Shown here piece by piece: positions 50,181 to 59,964 of a stretch of DNA of 64,000 nt (position 1 is its first letter; every line of letters begins with the position of its first letter). Source of the stretch: an uncultured Eubacteriales bacterium (GTDB taxonomy: Bacteria > Bacillota > Clostridia > Oscillospirales > CAG-272). The translations under genes were made by a program, and so were the position numbers. Below the pieces are notes generated by a model. It searched no databases, was not told the origin of the DNA, and saw nothing but the letters and a program-made list of their open reading frames with translations. Location: assembly GCA_934486825.1 (NCBI GenBank), contig CAKSQF010000008.1:1-64000 (forward strand), given 5' to 3'.

Positions 50181-52268
50181 TCAGAAGTCGGAGAAGAAAT
50201 TGTTGTCGCCGTGACTGTCGTCCTTCTGATCTGCGTGAGTGTCACCATGGTCACTGTCGCCGTGATGATCTCTGTGATCGTGATGGTGAGCCGCGGCTTC
50301 TTCGCGTCTTCTGCGTTCCTCTTCGGCTTTTTGCTGTTCAATGCGAAGCTCTTCGGCTTTGTTTTCTTCCATGCTCTTCTTGCGCTTTTCGTCCATCATT
50401 GCCTCAAGCGCTTCAATGGTCGGTTCCGGATCGTTATCCATGAGCGCTTTGAACTGGATCTCGTCCATGGTCTCGTTTTTGATAAGAAAAGCGGCGATCG
50501 ATTCGAGTTTGCCTCTGTGTTCGTTTATGACCTTTTCGGCAACGGCATATGCGTTGTTTATTATGCTGTGAATTTCCTCGTCAATAAGCGATGCGGTTTT
50601 CTCCGAATAGTTTTGTTCGTCGCTGATTTCACGTCCGAGGAACACCTCCGTGTGTCCCGAACCATACTGAATCGGACCGAGCTTTTCGCTCATTCCGAGC
50701 TGTGTGACCATTTTACGCGCTATTTCGGTTGCTCTCTGAATGTCGTTTGACGCACCGCCCGAAATATCATTGAAGAATACCGCCTCGGCAGCTCTGCCCG
50801 CAAGCAGGGAAGCAATCTCGTTTCCGAGTTCGTTTTTGTATTCGCTGGTCTTGTCGTCGTTCGGCAAATAGAGCGTGTATCCGAGCGCACGTCCGCTCGG
50901 GATGATCGAAATCTGGTGGACCGGATCAAGTCCCGGCAGTATGTGGCGTACAACTGCGTGACCTGCCTCATGAATGGCGGTCTTGTATTTTTCGTCCTCG
51001 CTGATGTGCAGAGTCCTTTTCTGAGTACCGACCATAATCTTCATTTTGGAGTCTTCAATGTCGTTCATACCGATAAGACTCTTTCCGCGTCTTGCGGCAA
51101 GGAGTGCGGCTTCGTTCAGAAGGTTTGCAAGATCGGCACCGGTAAATCCGGGGGTTCCTCTTGCGATGACCTCAAGATCAACGTCCTTTTCAAACGGTTT
51201 GCTTTTCGCATGCACCTTGAGTATTTCAACACGTCCGCGCAGATCGGGATAGTTTACCGTAACCTGACGGTCAAATCTTCCCGGACGAAGAAGTGCGGGA
51301 TCAAGGATATCCGGACGGTTGGTCGCCGCCATGACAATTATTCCTTCATTGCCGCTGAAGCCGTCCATTTCGACAAGAAGCTGGTTGAGCGTCTGTTCGC
51401 GTTCGTCATGTCCGCCGCCGAGTCCGGCACCGCGATGGCGTCCGACCGCATCAATCTCATCAATAAAGACAATGGATGCCGGATTCTTTCTTGCGGTGTC
51501 GAAAAGATCGCGTACTCTCGAAGCGCCGACACCGACGTACATTTCAACAAAATCAGAACCGGAAATTGAATAAAAGGGAACTCCGGCTTCACCGGCAACG
51601 GCCTTTGCAAGCAGTGTCTTACCGGTACCGGGAGGGCCCATCAGCAGAACACCGTGCGGTATCTTAGCACCGAGCTTTGTAAATTTGGAGGGATCCTTAA
51701 GAAATTCGACGATCTCCTGAAGCTCCTGCTTCTCTTCGTCGGCACCGGCAACATCGGTAAAGCGGACCTTGTTCTTGTCTCCGGATATCGAAACCTTCGC
51801 ACGTGCTTTCCCGAAGCTGTTTATTTTAGAGCCTTTCCCGCCGCTTGCCTCTCTGAACACATAGGCAAAAAGCGCAATCACGGCGATAATCACTATGATG
51901 TACGGAAGAAGCGAGATCCAGACAGGATATGTTGTCGGCTCTTTCAGATTGAACTTGACAAGGGGATTGCCGTTTTCATCAAAGATGTAATTGTCGTAGC
52001 AGTCGTTGTAGAATCTTTCGCGATCCTGAAGCGTAAAGCTTATCTTTCTGCCGTCGGATAAAACAAGCTTCAATTCGTTTTGTCCGTCAAGTTCAAATTC
52101 CTTAACCGAAATGGCGTTTTCGTCTTCGCTCTTTATGTTGCGGAAGTAGGTCACTATGTCCTCGTAGGTTATACTCTCGCTTCTGTCGCCGAGCAGATAA
52201 TACGCGGCGAATACAAAAACAGCGAGAACGAGAACATAGATAATGAGTTTTTTAAAGCTTCCCTTCAT
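50181..52268 (-). CDS. ftsH: ATP-dependent zinc metalloprotease FtsH
   Basis: A 695-residue membrane AAA protease. Two transmembrane helices (about 5-25 and 115-135) bracket an extracytoplasmic domain. The AAA module has GPPGTGKTLLAKAVAGEAG and IVFIDEIDAVGRHRG, and the protease domain has the zinc motif HEAGHAVV. ATG at 52268 has CGGAGGA upstream and is preferred to a start 13 codons earlier. The last 25 residues are rich in His and Asp, an unusual tail. It is the last gene of the yybS-gdpP-rplI-dnaB-tilS-ftsH string and overlaps tilS. Confidence 0.96.
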   Translation of the reverse strand: MKGSFKKLIIYVLVLAVFVFAAYYLLGDRSESITYEDIVTYFRNIKSEDENAISVKEFELDGQNELKLVLSDGRKISFTLQDRERFYNDCYDNYIFDENGNPLVKFNLKEPTTYPVWISLLPYIIVIIAVIALFAYVFREASGGKGSKINSFGKARAKVSISGDKNKVRFTDVAGADEEKQELQEIVEFLKDPSKFTKLGAKIPHGVLLMGPPGTGKTLLAKAVAGEAGVPFYSISGSDFVEMYVGVGASRVRDLFDTARKNPASIVFIDEIDAVGRHRGAGLGGGHDEREQTLNQLLVEMDGFSGNEGIIVMAATNRPDILDPALLRPGRFDRQVTVNYPDLRGRVEILKVHAKSKPFEKDVDLEVIARGTPGFTGADLANLLNEAALLAARRGKSLIGMNDIEDSKMKIMVGTQKRTLHISEDEKYKTAIHEAGHAVVRHILPGLDPVHQISIIPSGRALGYTLYLPNDDKTSEYKNELGNEIASLLAGRAAEAVFFNDISGGASNDIQRATEIARKMVTQLGMSEKLGPIQYGSGHTEVFLGREISDEQNYSEKTASLIDEEIHSIINNAYAVAEKVINEHRGKLESIAAFLIKNETMDEIQFKALMDNDPEPTIEALEAMMDEKRKKSMEENKAEELRIEQQKAEEERRRREEAAAHHHDHRDHHGDSDHGDTHADQKDDSHGDNNFFSDF

Positions 52269-53715
52269 AAATTCCTCCGTTTTCGTTTTTGTTTGGTCTG
52301 CTCTCAATAGATTTTTCTGTATTACGGTTCATAAAACAGTAGATGCTGATATCATCACCGCGCGAATCGTCGTCGGTTGTTCCGTCGCGGGCAGGGAAGC
52401 CCGGGATCCACAGAATTTCCGGACCGTCGGTGATTATGGGGAGAATTTTTCGTGTTCCGATCGGGATTTTGCCGTCGCAGAAAAGTTTTTTGACTTTTCT
52501 TGTCATGTTTCCGAAACGTATGCGGTCTCCGTCCGCTCTTGATCTTGCAAAAAGATCATCGCTACATATTCTATCAGACCGAAATGTTTTGTGTATGGCT
52601 AATTTGTAAATAAATTGTTTTTCTTTTATTGATTTTTCTTCCGCATTTCCGATGTTTTTCCATATACATATATATGCATCTGCTTGCGGGATATAATTTT
52701 CCCCGAAGTGCAGTCTGATACGGTATCCGCAGTCGTCGGTTCCGATGAGGTCTGTCTTTTCAAAAACAAGCTTTTCTTTTTTTATAACTGCGGATATGCG
52801 GCACGGCAGATCGGTGCGACTTTCCGATTTTCCCTTGCGTATAAGAGCGCAAAGCGCGTCAAGATGAACTGCGGATAGCGATTCACCGCCGCTTATACTG
52901 CGGAAACGGTTGCTGATAAGCCTGTACAGAATTGCGTCGTGAAGCTCCGAAAGCTCTTTTATATCGTCTGTTTTTTCATAGACTTTTGCACAGGCTTCGA
53001 TATAATCGCAGTCGATCCGCTGCGATCGGCAGAATCTCAGTGCGGCATCCGACGCCGACGGGTTGATCTTTTTCAGCAGCGGTAAGATCCGACTTCTGAT
53101 AAAATTGCGGGTGTATGCCTCGTCGAGATTTGTCTCGTCGGTTATGTATCCGAGACCGTTCTGCATTGCATAACCGAGAATTTCGTTTTTGGTAAGCGGA
53201 AGGAGCGGTCTGATAATTCTTCCGCGGATCGGGGCAATGCCGCATCCGCCCTTTGATCCGCTTCCGCGGACTATGTTGAATATCAGTGTTTCAAGGTTGT
53301 CGTCGGCATGGTGCGCAACCGCAATCCGGTCTATGTTCTTTTCAACACGGTATTTTTCAAGACAATCGTAACGCATGTCGCGGGCGACCTCTTCAAGTCC
53401 GCGCTTCTGCTTTGCGGCAGTTGACGGGACATCGATCCGTGCATATCCGAAATCAACGCCGAGCTGTTCGCAAAAACTTCTGCAGAATTCAAGATCCCTG
53501 TCGGCAGTGGCTCCGCGTATTCCGTGGTGAACGTGAAAAGCGTGAAGTCCGATCCCGCTCTTTTTGCAGTAGATCGATAAAATCTGCAAAAGCACAACAG
53601 AATCAGCCCCTCCCGAAAAGCCGACAACAATTGATCCGCAATCGGAAAGAAGCTGTTTCTGTTCAATAAATTCGGTAACTTTGTCAAAAGACTGTCCTTG
53701 GGGCTCAAAGTTCAT
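52252..53715 (-). CDS. tilS: tRNA(Ile)-lysidine synthase
   Basis: It converts C34 of tRNA-Ile(CAU) to lysidine with ATP. It has 487 residues. The PP-loop is VGFSGGADSVVLL, with HHGIRGATADRDLEF and AHHADDNLETL. TilS C-terminal domain features (GDRIRFGNMTRKVKKLFCD and IPGFPARDG) are present. Its start overlaps dnaB by 4 bases (ATGA) and its end overlaps ftsH by 17. The tilS-ftsH order is common in Bacillota, although here hpt is not between them. Confidence 0.95.
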   Translation of the reverse strand: MNFEPQGQSFDKVTEFIEQKQLLSDCGSIVVGFSGGADSVVLLQILSIYCKKSGIGLHAFHVHHGIRGATADRDLEFCRSFCEQLGVDFGYARIDVPSTAAKQKRGLEEVARDMRYDCLEKYRVEKNIDRIAVAHHADDNLETLIFNIVRGSGSKGGCGIAPIRGRIIRPLLPLTKNEILGYAMQNGLGYITDETNLDEAYTRNFIRSRILPLLKKINPSASDAALRFCRSQRIDCDYIEACAKVYEKTDDIKELSELHDAILYRLISNRFRSISGGESLSAVHLDALCALIRKGKSESRTDLPCRISAVIKKEKLVFEKTDLIGTDDCGYRIRLHFGENYIPQADAYICIWKNIGNAEEKSIKEKQFIYKLAIHKTFRSDRICSDDLFARSRADGDRIRFGNMTRKVKKLFCDGKIPIGTRKILPIITDGPEILWIPGFPARDGTTDDDSRGDDISIYCFMNRNTEKSIESRPNKNENGGIYEGKL

Positions 53716-55049
53716 GAGGAAGGTTCCTCTCTGTTTTCAAGCGTTGTGAACTTGGTGTATTTGCCGAACCAGCCCACCTCGACCTTGCCGGTTCCGCCGT
53801 GGCGGTTTTTGGCGATGATAACCTCCGCCGTGTTCTGCTTTTCTGGGTCATCTTTGTAATATTCGTCACGGTAGAGGAAGAGAACGACATCGGCATCCTG
53901 TTCGATTGCACCCGAGTCACGCAGATCGGAAAGCATAGGACGTTTGTCTGTTCTCGATTCGGGTCCTCGCGAGAGCTGCGCACAGCATATAACGGGTACG
54001 CGAAGCTCTTTTGCCATAACCTTGAGATTACGCGAAATGTCGGCAACCTCCTGTACGCGGTTTTCTATTTTCCTGTCCGACTGCATAAGACCGAGATAAT
54101 CGACAACGACAAGTCCCAGATTTTTTACCCGTCTGAGCTTGGATTTCATTCCGGTGACCGTGATGTTGGTTGTATCATCAATGTATATTTCGGTTTCGGC
54201 GAGAATGGAAGATGCGTCTGCAAGCTTTGACCAGTCGTCAGTGGACAGCATGCCGCTCCTCATTGTGTTGCTTTCTATGAGTGCCTCCGATGAGAGCATT
54301 CTCGATACAAGCTGTTCCTTTGACATCTCAAGCGAGAAAATGCAGACGGTTTTGTTGGATTTTTTTGCAACATTCGTTGCAACATTGAGCGCAAATGACG
54401 TTTTACCCATGCCTGGTCGCGCACCGACAAGGACAAGATCGCTTTTTCCCATACCGACAAGAACATTGTCGAGCATCGAAAATCCTGTCGGAACTCCGAC
54501 CGCCTCTTCCTTGTTGTCGGCAACATCCTTTATCTGCTGATATGTGCCGAGAATGACGTCCCGTATGTGGGAAAAATCGTGCTGCTCCTTGGTCTGAGCT
54601 ATTTCAAATACCTTTGCTTCCGCCTGATTGATTATGTCGGACGCGCTGTCCTGCGCCGAATACGCATCCTCTGTGATCTCTTCTGTTACCTTTATAAGGC
54701 GTCGGAGAAGACTTTTGTCACGCACTATCGTCGCATAATCCTTTATGTTGCTTGTCGAAGGAACTGTATCTACCAGCGTGTGAATATAACTTTTGGATTG
54801 CTCGGAATCGTATACATTATTCTGAACAAGAACATCCATAAGCGTTACCGGATCAATGCGACGGCTTTGCAGAAAGAGCCGTTGCATCGCGGAATAAATC
54901 TCACGGTGTTCGTCAATGTAGAAATCATCGGCAGCGATAATGGTGGCTATTTCGTTCAGTGATTCCGGATCGATAAGGATCGATCCGAGTACCGATTGCT
55001 CCGCTTCCAGGGAAAACGGAAGTTTTCTGACTGCTATGTCGGTTGCCAT
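53712..55049 (-). CDS. dnaB: Replicative DNA helicase
   Basis: A 445-residue hexameric helicase of the replication fork (DnaC in Bacillus naming). The N-terminal domain includes PFSLEAEQSVLGSIL, and the RecA-like domain has VLVGARPGMGKTSFALNVA, IDDTTNITV, VVDYLGLM and LSRGPESRTDKRPMLSDLRDS. The length is typical. It lies 25 bases after rplI, in the Bacillus-like cluster rplI-dnaB. Confidence 0.97.
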   Translation of the reverse strand: MATDIAVRKLPFSLEAEQSVLGSILIDPESLNEIATIIAADDFYIDEHREIYSAMQRLFLQSRRIDPVTLMDVLVQNNVYDSEQSKSYIHTLVDTVPSTSNIKDYATIVRDKSLLRRLIKVTEEITEDAYSAQDSASDIINQAEAKVFEIAQTKEQHDFSHIRDVILGTYQQIKDVADNKEEAVGVPTGFSMLDNVLVGMGKSDLVLVGARPGMGKTSFALNVATNVAKKSNKTVCIFSLEMSKEQLVSRMLSSEALIESNTMRSGMLSTDDWSKLADASSILAETEIYIDDTTNITVTGMKSKLRRVKNLGLVVVDYLGLMQSDRKIENRVQEVADISRNLKVMAKELRVPVICCAQLSRGPESRTDKRPMLSDLRDSGAIEQDADVVLFLYRDEYYKDDPEKQNTAEVIIAKNRHGGTGKVEVGWFGKYTKFTTLENREEPSS

Positions 55050-55074
55050 AAAGCCTGTTTTCTTTCCTTTTTGT

Positions 55075-55524
55075 TTATTTTACGTTGTGTACTTCGACCT
55101 TTATCTTTGCCGTGACATCCGGATACAACTTGATATCAAGTGTGTAGATTCCGTAATTTTTGATCGGCTTGTCAAGGAGTATTTTCCTTTTGTCGATCGA
55201 AACTCCGAATTTCTGAGTAAGCTTTTCGGCAATTTCCTTGGATGTCACCGATCCGTAAAGCTTTGTGTCACTGCCGGAAGCAATGGCAAAATCGATCATT
55301 GTTCCGTTGAGCTTTGCGGCAAGCTTTTCCGCCTCCGCACGCTCGGTTGCAAGCCTGAACTGCTGTGCTTCGTTCTTGCTTTTTATTTCGTTCAGCGCTT
55401 TCGCGTCCGCCTCTATCGCAAGCTTCTTCGGGAAGAGAAAATTACGCGCATATCCGTCGGATACGTTGATTATGTCCCCCTTTTTTCCCTGTGATTTAAC
55501 GTCCTGTGTTAAAATTACTTTCAT
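55075..55524 (-). CDS. rplI: 50S ribosomal protein L9
   Basis: A 149-residue L9 protein. The N-terminal part is MKVILTQDVKSQGKKGDIIN then VSDGYARNFLFPKKLA. A long connecting helix and the C-terminal domain with IDKRKILLDKPIKNYG follow. It belongs to the gdpP-rplI-dnaB cluster. The start codon ATG is preceded by AGGTACATTT-type spacing, with GAAAGAGG upstream. Confidence 0.97.
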   Translation of the reverse strand: MKVILTQDVKSQGKKGDIINVSDGYARNFLFPKKLAIEADAKALNEIKSKNEAQQFRLATERAEAEKLAAKLNGTMIDFAIASGSDTKLYGSVTSKEIAEKLTQKFGVSIDKRKILLDKPIKNYGIYTLDIKLYPDVTAKIKVEVHNVK

Positions 55525-55585
55525 AAATGTACCTCTTTCTGTTGTTTATTTGACCTTTGATACTGTTTGACCGAATGTCGGGCTG

Positions 55586-57622
55586 TCAGTTGTTTTCAAC
55601 TTTGTTCAGCTCTTCGTCAAGGAATTTGTCAATCGATGATTTCAACGCCTCGACTACCGAACCGATGTCGGCATAGCCCTCCGGCTGTGCGCCCGCGGCA
55701 TTGAAGTGACCGCCGCCTCCGAGTCTGCGCAGGATGGCTTCGACATTGATGTCGCCGGATGATCTTGCCGATATTCTGAAGCTTTTTCCGATACGGAGAA
55801 TGACGAAGGATGCCTCTATGTTTTCAACCGAGAGAAGCCTGTCGGCAATCTTTGCACCGAGCGTTATGTCGGATTCGACATTGTCGTCCATGTCATTGCG
55901 GGCAATCATGATGTGATCGCGGTAGGGCGATTTGTCTATAACAAATCTGGATTCGCGCGACATTTCGTTCAGATCGGTTCTGAACATGTCGTATGTTTCC
56001 GCCGGATCGCCGGTTCCTCTGAGATATCTTGCCGATTCGAATGTCCTGACACCGGTGTTGATAACAAAGTGCTTTGTGTCAAGCACGATGCCGGCGTACA
56101 TGAGATTTGCCTCCTGTGACCGCAGCAATTTGTCATCGACCTGCTCAATGATTTCGGACACAAGCTCGCACGCCGATGAAGCCGACGGCTCAATGTAGCT
56201 TAGCAGCGGGGTGGTGGTAAATTCTTCGGTCATTCTGTGATGATCGATGTATACAATGTCGCCGATCCTGTCAACAAGCTCCGGAACCTCAAGCTGGAGC
56301 CTGTTGTTTACATCGCAGATGATAAGCAGTGTGTTTTTTCCGATCAGATCAAATGATTGAGTCGGGGTGATAAAGATGTCGTTGTATTCGCTGAGACTGC
56401 TCAGAATAGGGAAGCATTTTGCAATATTCGGACAGTTCCGGTCGATGATAATGTTGCACGGAATACTGAGATGCATGCATAGCCTCGCAATGCCGACACA
56501 TGAACCGATGCTGTCAAAGTCGGGATTGCGGTGTCCCATTATAAGAACATTTTCCGATTTGCAGATGTATGCAGACAGCGCACGTGCAATCGTCTGTGAT
56601 TTTACCGATGAACGCTTCTGGGAAGTTTTTGTGATACCGCCGAAATAGTAGCTGAATCTGTCGGTTTTGACGATAGCCTGGTCTCCGCCTTTGGCAAGGG
56701 CAAAGCGGAGAGCGGAATAAGCGTTGTCGCGCTTTTCGCTGATCGTGGCTCCGACATTCGAGGTTCCGACCGAAATGGTAATCGGCAGATAGTTTGCGCC
56801 GATCCTGATTTCTCGTATCTTGTCGAGTATGTCGAATTTGTTGTCGATGAACAGCTTGAGATATTTCGCCTTGTAAAGCATTATATACTTGTCTCTCTCA
56901 TAGCTGATGAGTATTCCCGAGACGCTTGCAGCCCAGTCGTAGAGTATCTTCTCCGCGTCTGCCGTTGCACTGCCGAGATGGTCCTTTTCGATCTGCGACA
57001 GTTCTTCGAGATTGTCAATGTAAATATACGCTATGAGTGTGTCGTTTTCGGCAAGCTCCTGCTTTTTGTTTTCAAGCTCGGTAACGTCATACCAGACCGT
57101 TATGTAGAGCGGGTCGGAAGTCTCGTTAAGCAGTAAACCGTCTATACTGTAATTTTTTCCGTCAACCGTAATGAGGCATCTCTTTCCGCTGTCTATGGTT
57201 GATTTGACCGAATCAATACCGATGTCGGCAATGTCCGAAAATTTCCGCGTATTTGTTCCGGCGCTGTCGGATATTTTTCTGAATGAACTGTTTCCCCATC
57301 GGATGACGCCGTGCAGATCGCACGCCACTATCGGAGCGCTTACGGAATTGTAGAGAAGCGCGTTTATGTCCTGCGTATAATTCCCGGCAATGTCGGGTAT
57401 CGTTCCGGATGAAATACGCCTTTGGTCGATAATCGTGAAAATCAGGGTCACGGCAAGAACGTAAAGAAGCAGTGCGGCAAAAACATATAGAATCGGTCCG
57501 CCTCCGGTATGAGAGCCTGTTATCGATATGAAATAAGCAATGAGTAATGCCGGAACGGTCAGAACAGCAAGACGCGATATGTTTGACCTGAAAATTTTTT
57601 TTATTTTGTTTTTCATCTCCAC
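55586..57622 (-). CDS. gdpP: Cyclic-di-AMP phosphodiesterase GdpP
   Basis: A 678-residue membrane protein that degrades c-di-AMP. Two N-terminal transmembrane helices (about 15-65) are followed by a PAS-like domain, a degenerate GGDEF domain (about 195-320), a DHH domain with GHRNPDFDSIGSC and YIDHHRMTEEF, and a DHHA1 domain with RLGGGGHFNAAGAQPEG. The start is GTG at 57622, well spaced from GAAAGGA; an ATG two codons on is possible. Cyclic-di-AMP control of osmolyte and wall homeostasis is the known role of this family. Confidence 0.95.
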   Translation of the reverse strand: MEMKNKIKKIFRSNISRLAVLTVPALLIAYFISITGSHTGGGPILYVFAALLLYVLAVTLIFTIIDQRRISSGTIPDIAGNYTQDINALLYNSVSAPIVACDLHGVIRWGNSSFRKISDSAGTNTRKFSDIADIGIDSVKSTIDSGKRCLITVDGKNYSIDGLLLNETSDPLYITVWYDVTELENKKQELAENDTLIAYIYIDNLEELSQIEKDHLGSATADAEKILYDWAASVSGILISYERDKYIMLYKAKYLKLFIDNKFDILDKIREIRIGANYLPITISVGTSNVGATISEKRDNAYSALRFALAKGGDQAIVKTDRFSYYFGGITKTSQKRSSVKSQTIARALSAYICKSENVLIMGHRNPDFDSIGSCVGIARLCMHLSIPCNIIIDRNCPNIAKCFPILSSLSEYNDIFITPTQSFDLIGKNTLLIICDVNNRLQLEVPELVDRIGDIVYIDHHRMTEEFTTTPLLSYIEPSASSACELVSEIIEQVDDKLLRSQEANLMYAGIVLDTKHFVINTGVRTFESARYLRGTGDPAETYDMFRTDLNEMSRESRFVIDKSPYRDHIMIARNDMDDNVESDITLGAKIADRLLSVENIEASFVILRIGKSFRISARSSGDINVEAILRRLGGGGHFNAAGAQPEGYADIGSVVEALKSSIDKFLDEELNKVENN

Positions 57623-57674
57623 ATAAATCCTTTCGTCCTTTTGTCAAACCTGCGGATCGGTCGGTAAAAAATCG

Positions 57675-58724
57675 TCATTTGCGTTGTCCTTCATTGCGTA
57701 GTTTTATCAGATAACCGTTTGCTCCCGAAATCGCGAGGAAAAACGGGACGAATATCGGATTGCAGCAGGCAACCATCGCGATTATTGCAATAAGCATTAC
57801 AGCCTGAGGCTGACGTTGCTTTATCATAGACCATATGCGCCTGAAGCCGAAGGAACAGCATGACGGCAAAGTCAGCAGGGCAATGTTTCCGAAGCCGAAA
57901 ATAAGAGCGGTGATTACCGAAGATTCGGAAAACAGAGATACCGTTTCGAGCAGTGTGACGGCAAGAGCCGAAACATTGAAGGACCATGCAACCGACTTTG
58001 TGGGACCGAGCAACCAGTCGGTCATACGACGCCTGCCCCTGGCGTAGCCCATGAGAACCAGCCTGAATATGCCGAGCGCAATGTGCACGGCGACCGAAGC
58101 CGAGATATAAAGGATGCTCGGTGAGAGCAGCTTCATATAGACAATGATCGTGTCGGCATATGCGGCAATTTCGTCCTTGCCGAGAACCGCCGATATTTCG
58201 CTGCCGGATACATCAAGAGTTGATATGATCTCGGTGATCTGACTTCTCAGCCCGTTTTCGATTTCCTTCAGAACCGAAAGATCAAGCCTGCCGTAATAAC
58301 CGTAAACAGCGACCGCAATGATACCGATGTAAAGCAGACATATAAGAACAGAGCCGACGGTTTCGGTAAAAAGACGTGATTTCAGCCTGTATACCGAAAG
58401 GGTCATTGCAAGGGCAACGAGCGCATATCCGCCCGAAAAAACGGTCTGAATGTCGAATCTGCCGTTTATAATGAATGATATGCCAGCGGAGAGGGCAACC
58501 GATGATACCGCGCATACGAGGGAGACGACCACCATCTTTTTTTCATTCGTTCCCGGAAGCGATATGAGCGCAATCATTGCCGTAATTATTGCGATAAGTG
58601 CGGTGATCGGTCCGTTTCCGATGATGCCGGATGCCGCCCCGGATAAAACCGAAACCGCAAGCAGTATGAAAGCGGTGGTTCTTGACGGCATATCGGGTGC
58701 GATCTTTGTGTTTCTGGAATCCAT
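57675..58724 (-). CDS. YybS-like DUF2232 membrane protein
   Basis: A 349-residue protein with about eight transmembrane helices. It resembles DUF2232 (YybS) proteins, placed before gdpP in Bacillus and relatives. The function is unknown; the family resembles ECF transporter S components in general form, though that is not a proof. It is the first gene of the long minus-strand operon and starts 15-20 bases after a promoter leader. Confidence 0.85.
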   Translation of the reverse strand: MDSRNTKIAPDMPSRTTAFILLAVSVLSGAASGIIGNGPITALIAIITAMIALISLPGTNEKKMVVVSLVCAVSSVALSAGISFIINGRFDIQTVFSGGYALVALAMTLSVYRLKSRLFTETVGSVLICLLYIGIIAVAVYGYYGRLDLSVLKEIENGLRSQITEIISTLDVSGSEISAVLGKDEIAAYADTIIVYMKLLSPSILYISASVAVHIALGIFRLVLMGYARGRRRMTDWLLGPTKSVAWSFNVSALAVTLLETVSLFSESSVITALIFGFGNIALLTLPSCCSFGFRRIWSMIKQRQPQAVMLIAIIAMVACCNPIFVPFFLAISGANGYLIKLRNEGQRK

Positions 58725-58765
58725 AAAAACCTCTTTGTGCTTTGACAGTTTGTCCCTATTGCTTC

Positions 58766-58794
58766 ATTATATCATACAAAATATCAAATGTAAA
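58766..58794 (-). promoter_or_regulatory. Promoter of the yybS-gdpP-rplI-dnaB-tilS-ftsH string
   Basis: On the minus strand, TTTACA (58789-58794) and TATAAT (58766-58771) are 17 bp apart. Confidence 0.75.
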
Positions 58795-58814
58795 GCAATT
58801 TTGAAGAAAATCTA

Positions 58815-58902
58815 TTGACGAAATGCGAAAAAAAGTATATAATGACCGTATACGGACGGAGAATGATCGCTCCGGGAAGGGAAGCTTCCGTATCGGGAGC
58901 GC
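58815..58902 (+). promoter_or_regulatory. Promoter and leader hairpin of the flavin reductase gene
   Basis: TTGACG (58815-58820) and TATAAT (58838-58843) are 17 bp apart, giving a leader of about 60 bases before the likely ATG at 58914. CGCTCC and GGAGCG (within 58869-58902) can pair, with an inner GGAAG/CTTCC stem. It may affect translation, but no known riboswitch was recognised. Confidence 0.55.
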
Positions 58903-58913
58903 AGGTTGTTGCC

Positions 58914-59429
58914 ATGTCGGGATTCAAAAGCAAAGAACTGTCGGAAATTACAGGTAATGTATTCGACGATATAGGAAAAAAATGGTTGATAATCGGCTGT
59001 AAAGACCGTAAAAACGAAAGAATAAACCTCATGACGGCAAGTTGGGGGCTGATGGGAGTGCTGTGGGGAAAACCCGTGTGTACTGTCTTTGTACGCCCCG
59101 GCAGGTATACAAGAGAACTTATAGACGACACAGATATCTTTACAGTTTCGCTTTTTGATGAAAAATACCGCCGTGAGCTGAATATCTGCGGTAAGAAAAG
59201 CGGGCATGACACCGACAAGGTGGAACTGTGTAACTTTACGCCCTTCGAAAAAGACGGGTTCTGTGCCGTGGAGGAAGCCGAGCGCGTTTATTTGCTGAAA
59301 AAAATATATACCGACAGACTTAAAGTCGATAATTTTCTTGACGATTCGATAGACGGAAGATGGTATCCGCTGAAGGATTACCACAACGTCTATGTGTGCG
59401 AGATAGTCGGTGTACTTGAAAAAGAGTAA
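58914..59429 (+). CDS. Flavin reductase-like protein
   Basis: A 171-residue FMN-binding split-barrel protein of the flavin reductase-like family. NLMTASWGLMGVLWGKPVC and FVRPGRYTRELID match the family core, and DDSIDGRWYPLKDYH the C-terminal part. It could reduce flavin or bind FMN for another enzyme. A longer frame from 58863 would start inside the promoter leader, and 58914 places MSGFKSKEL at the usual N terminus. The ribosome site there is poor. Confidence 0.8.
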   Translation: MSGFKSKELSEITGNVFDDIGKKWLIIGCKDRKNERINLMTASWGLMGVLWGKPVCTVFVRPGRYTRELIDDTDIFTVSLFDEKYRRELNICGKKSGHDTDKVELCNFTPFEKDGFCAVEEAERVYLLKKIYTDRLKVDNFLDDSIDGRWYPLKDYHNVYVCEIVGVLEKE

Positions 59430-59451
59430 AAAATAACGGAAAGAGTTTTTT

Positions 59452-59964
59452 ATGAAAAAATACCTTGAAGCGGGCAGGGTGGAGAGAGTCCATGGGGTTG
59501 CGGGCGATGTTACCGTAAGCTGCCTCTGCGATACTACCGCCGTTTTTGCGGGACTTAAGAGAATATTTACCGAAACGGGCGGCTGCTACAAAGAATTTGC
59601 AATTACAAGAAACGTGCATCTTAACGGAGATGCCATGCTTGTACATCTTGACGGAATAGATTCGAGAGAGGATGCAATGCGGATCAAAGGGAAATACCTT
59701 TTTGCTGTCCGTGACGACCTGCCCGCTCTCCCGGACGGTACATATTTCATTGCCGATCTTATCGGACTTCCGGTTATTGATGCCGCGGACGGTACCGTTT
59801 ACGGCAGACTTACCGATGTTTGTAACTACGGTGCCTCGGATGTCTATGAGATCAGCTCGGACGACGGTAAAAAGGTTCTGTTTCCGGCTGTCGGAGAGTT
59901 CATAGAAAAAACCGACCTTGAAAACGGAATTTACGTAAAACCGATCAAGGGGATGTTTTCATGA
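59452..59964 (+). CDS. rimM: Ribosome maturation factor RimM
   Basis: A 170-residue protein that assists 30S subunit assembly by binding S19. An N-terminal RimM barrel (AGRVERVHGVAGDVTVSCL) is followed by a PRC-barrel (TYFIADLIGLPVIDAADGTV then YGRLTDVCNYGASDVYEI). It overlaps trmD by 4 bases (ATGA), the conserved rimM-trmD pair. No rpsP or rplS neighbour is seen in this window. Confidence 0.95.
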   Translation: MKKYLEAGRVERVHGVAGDVTVSCLCDTTAVFAGLKRIFTETGGCYKEFAITRNVHLNGDAMLVHLDGIDSREDAMRIKGKYLFAVRDDLPALPDGTYFIADLIGLPVIDAADGTVYGRLTDVCNYGASDVYEISSDDGKKVLFPAVGEFIEKTDLENGIYVKPIKGMFS

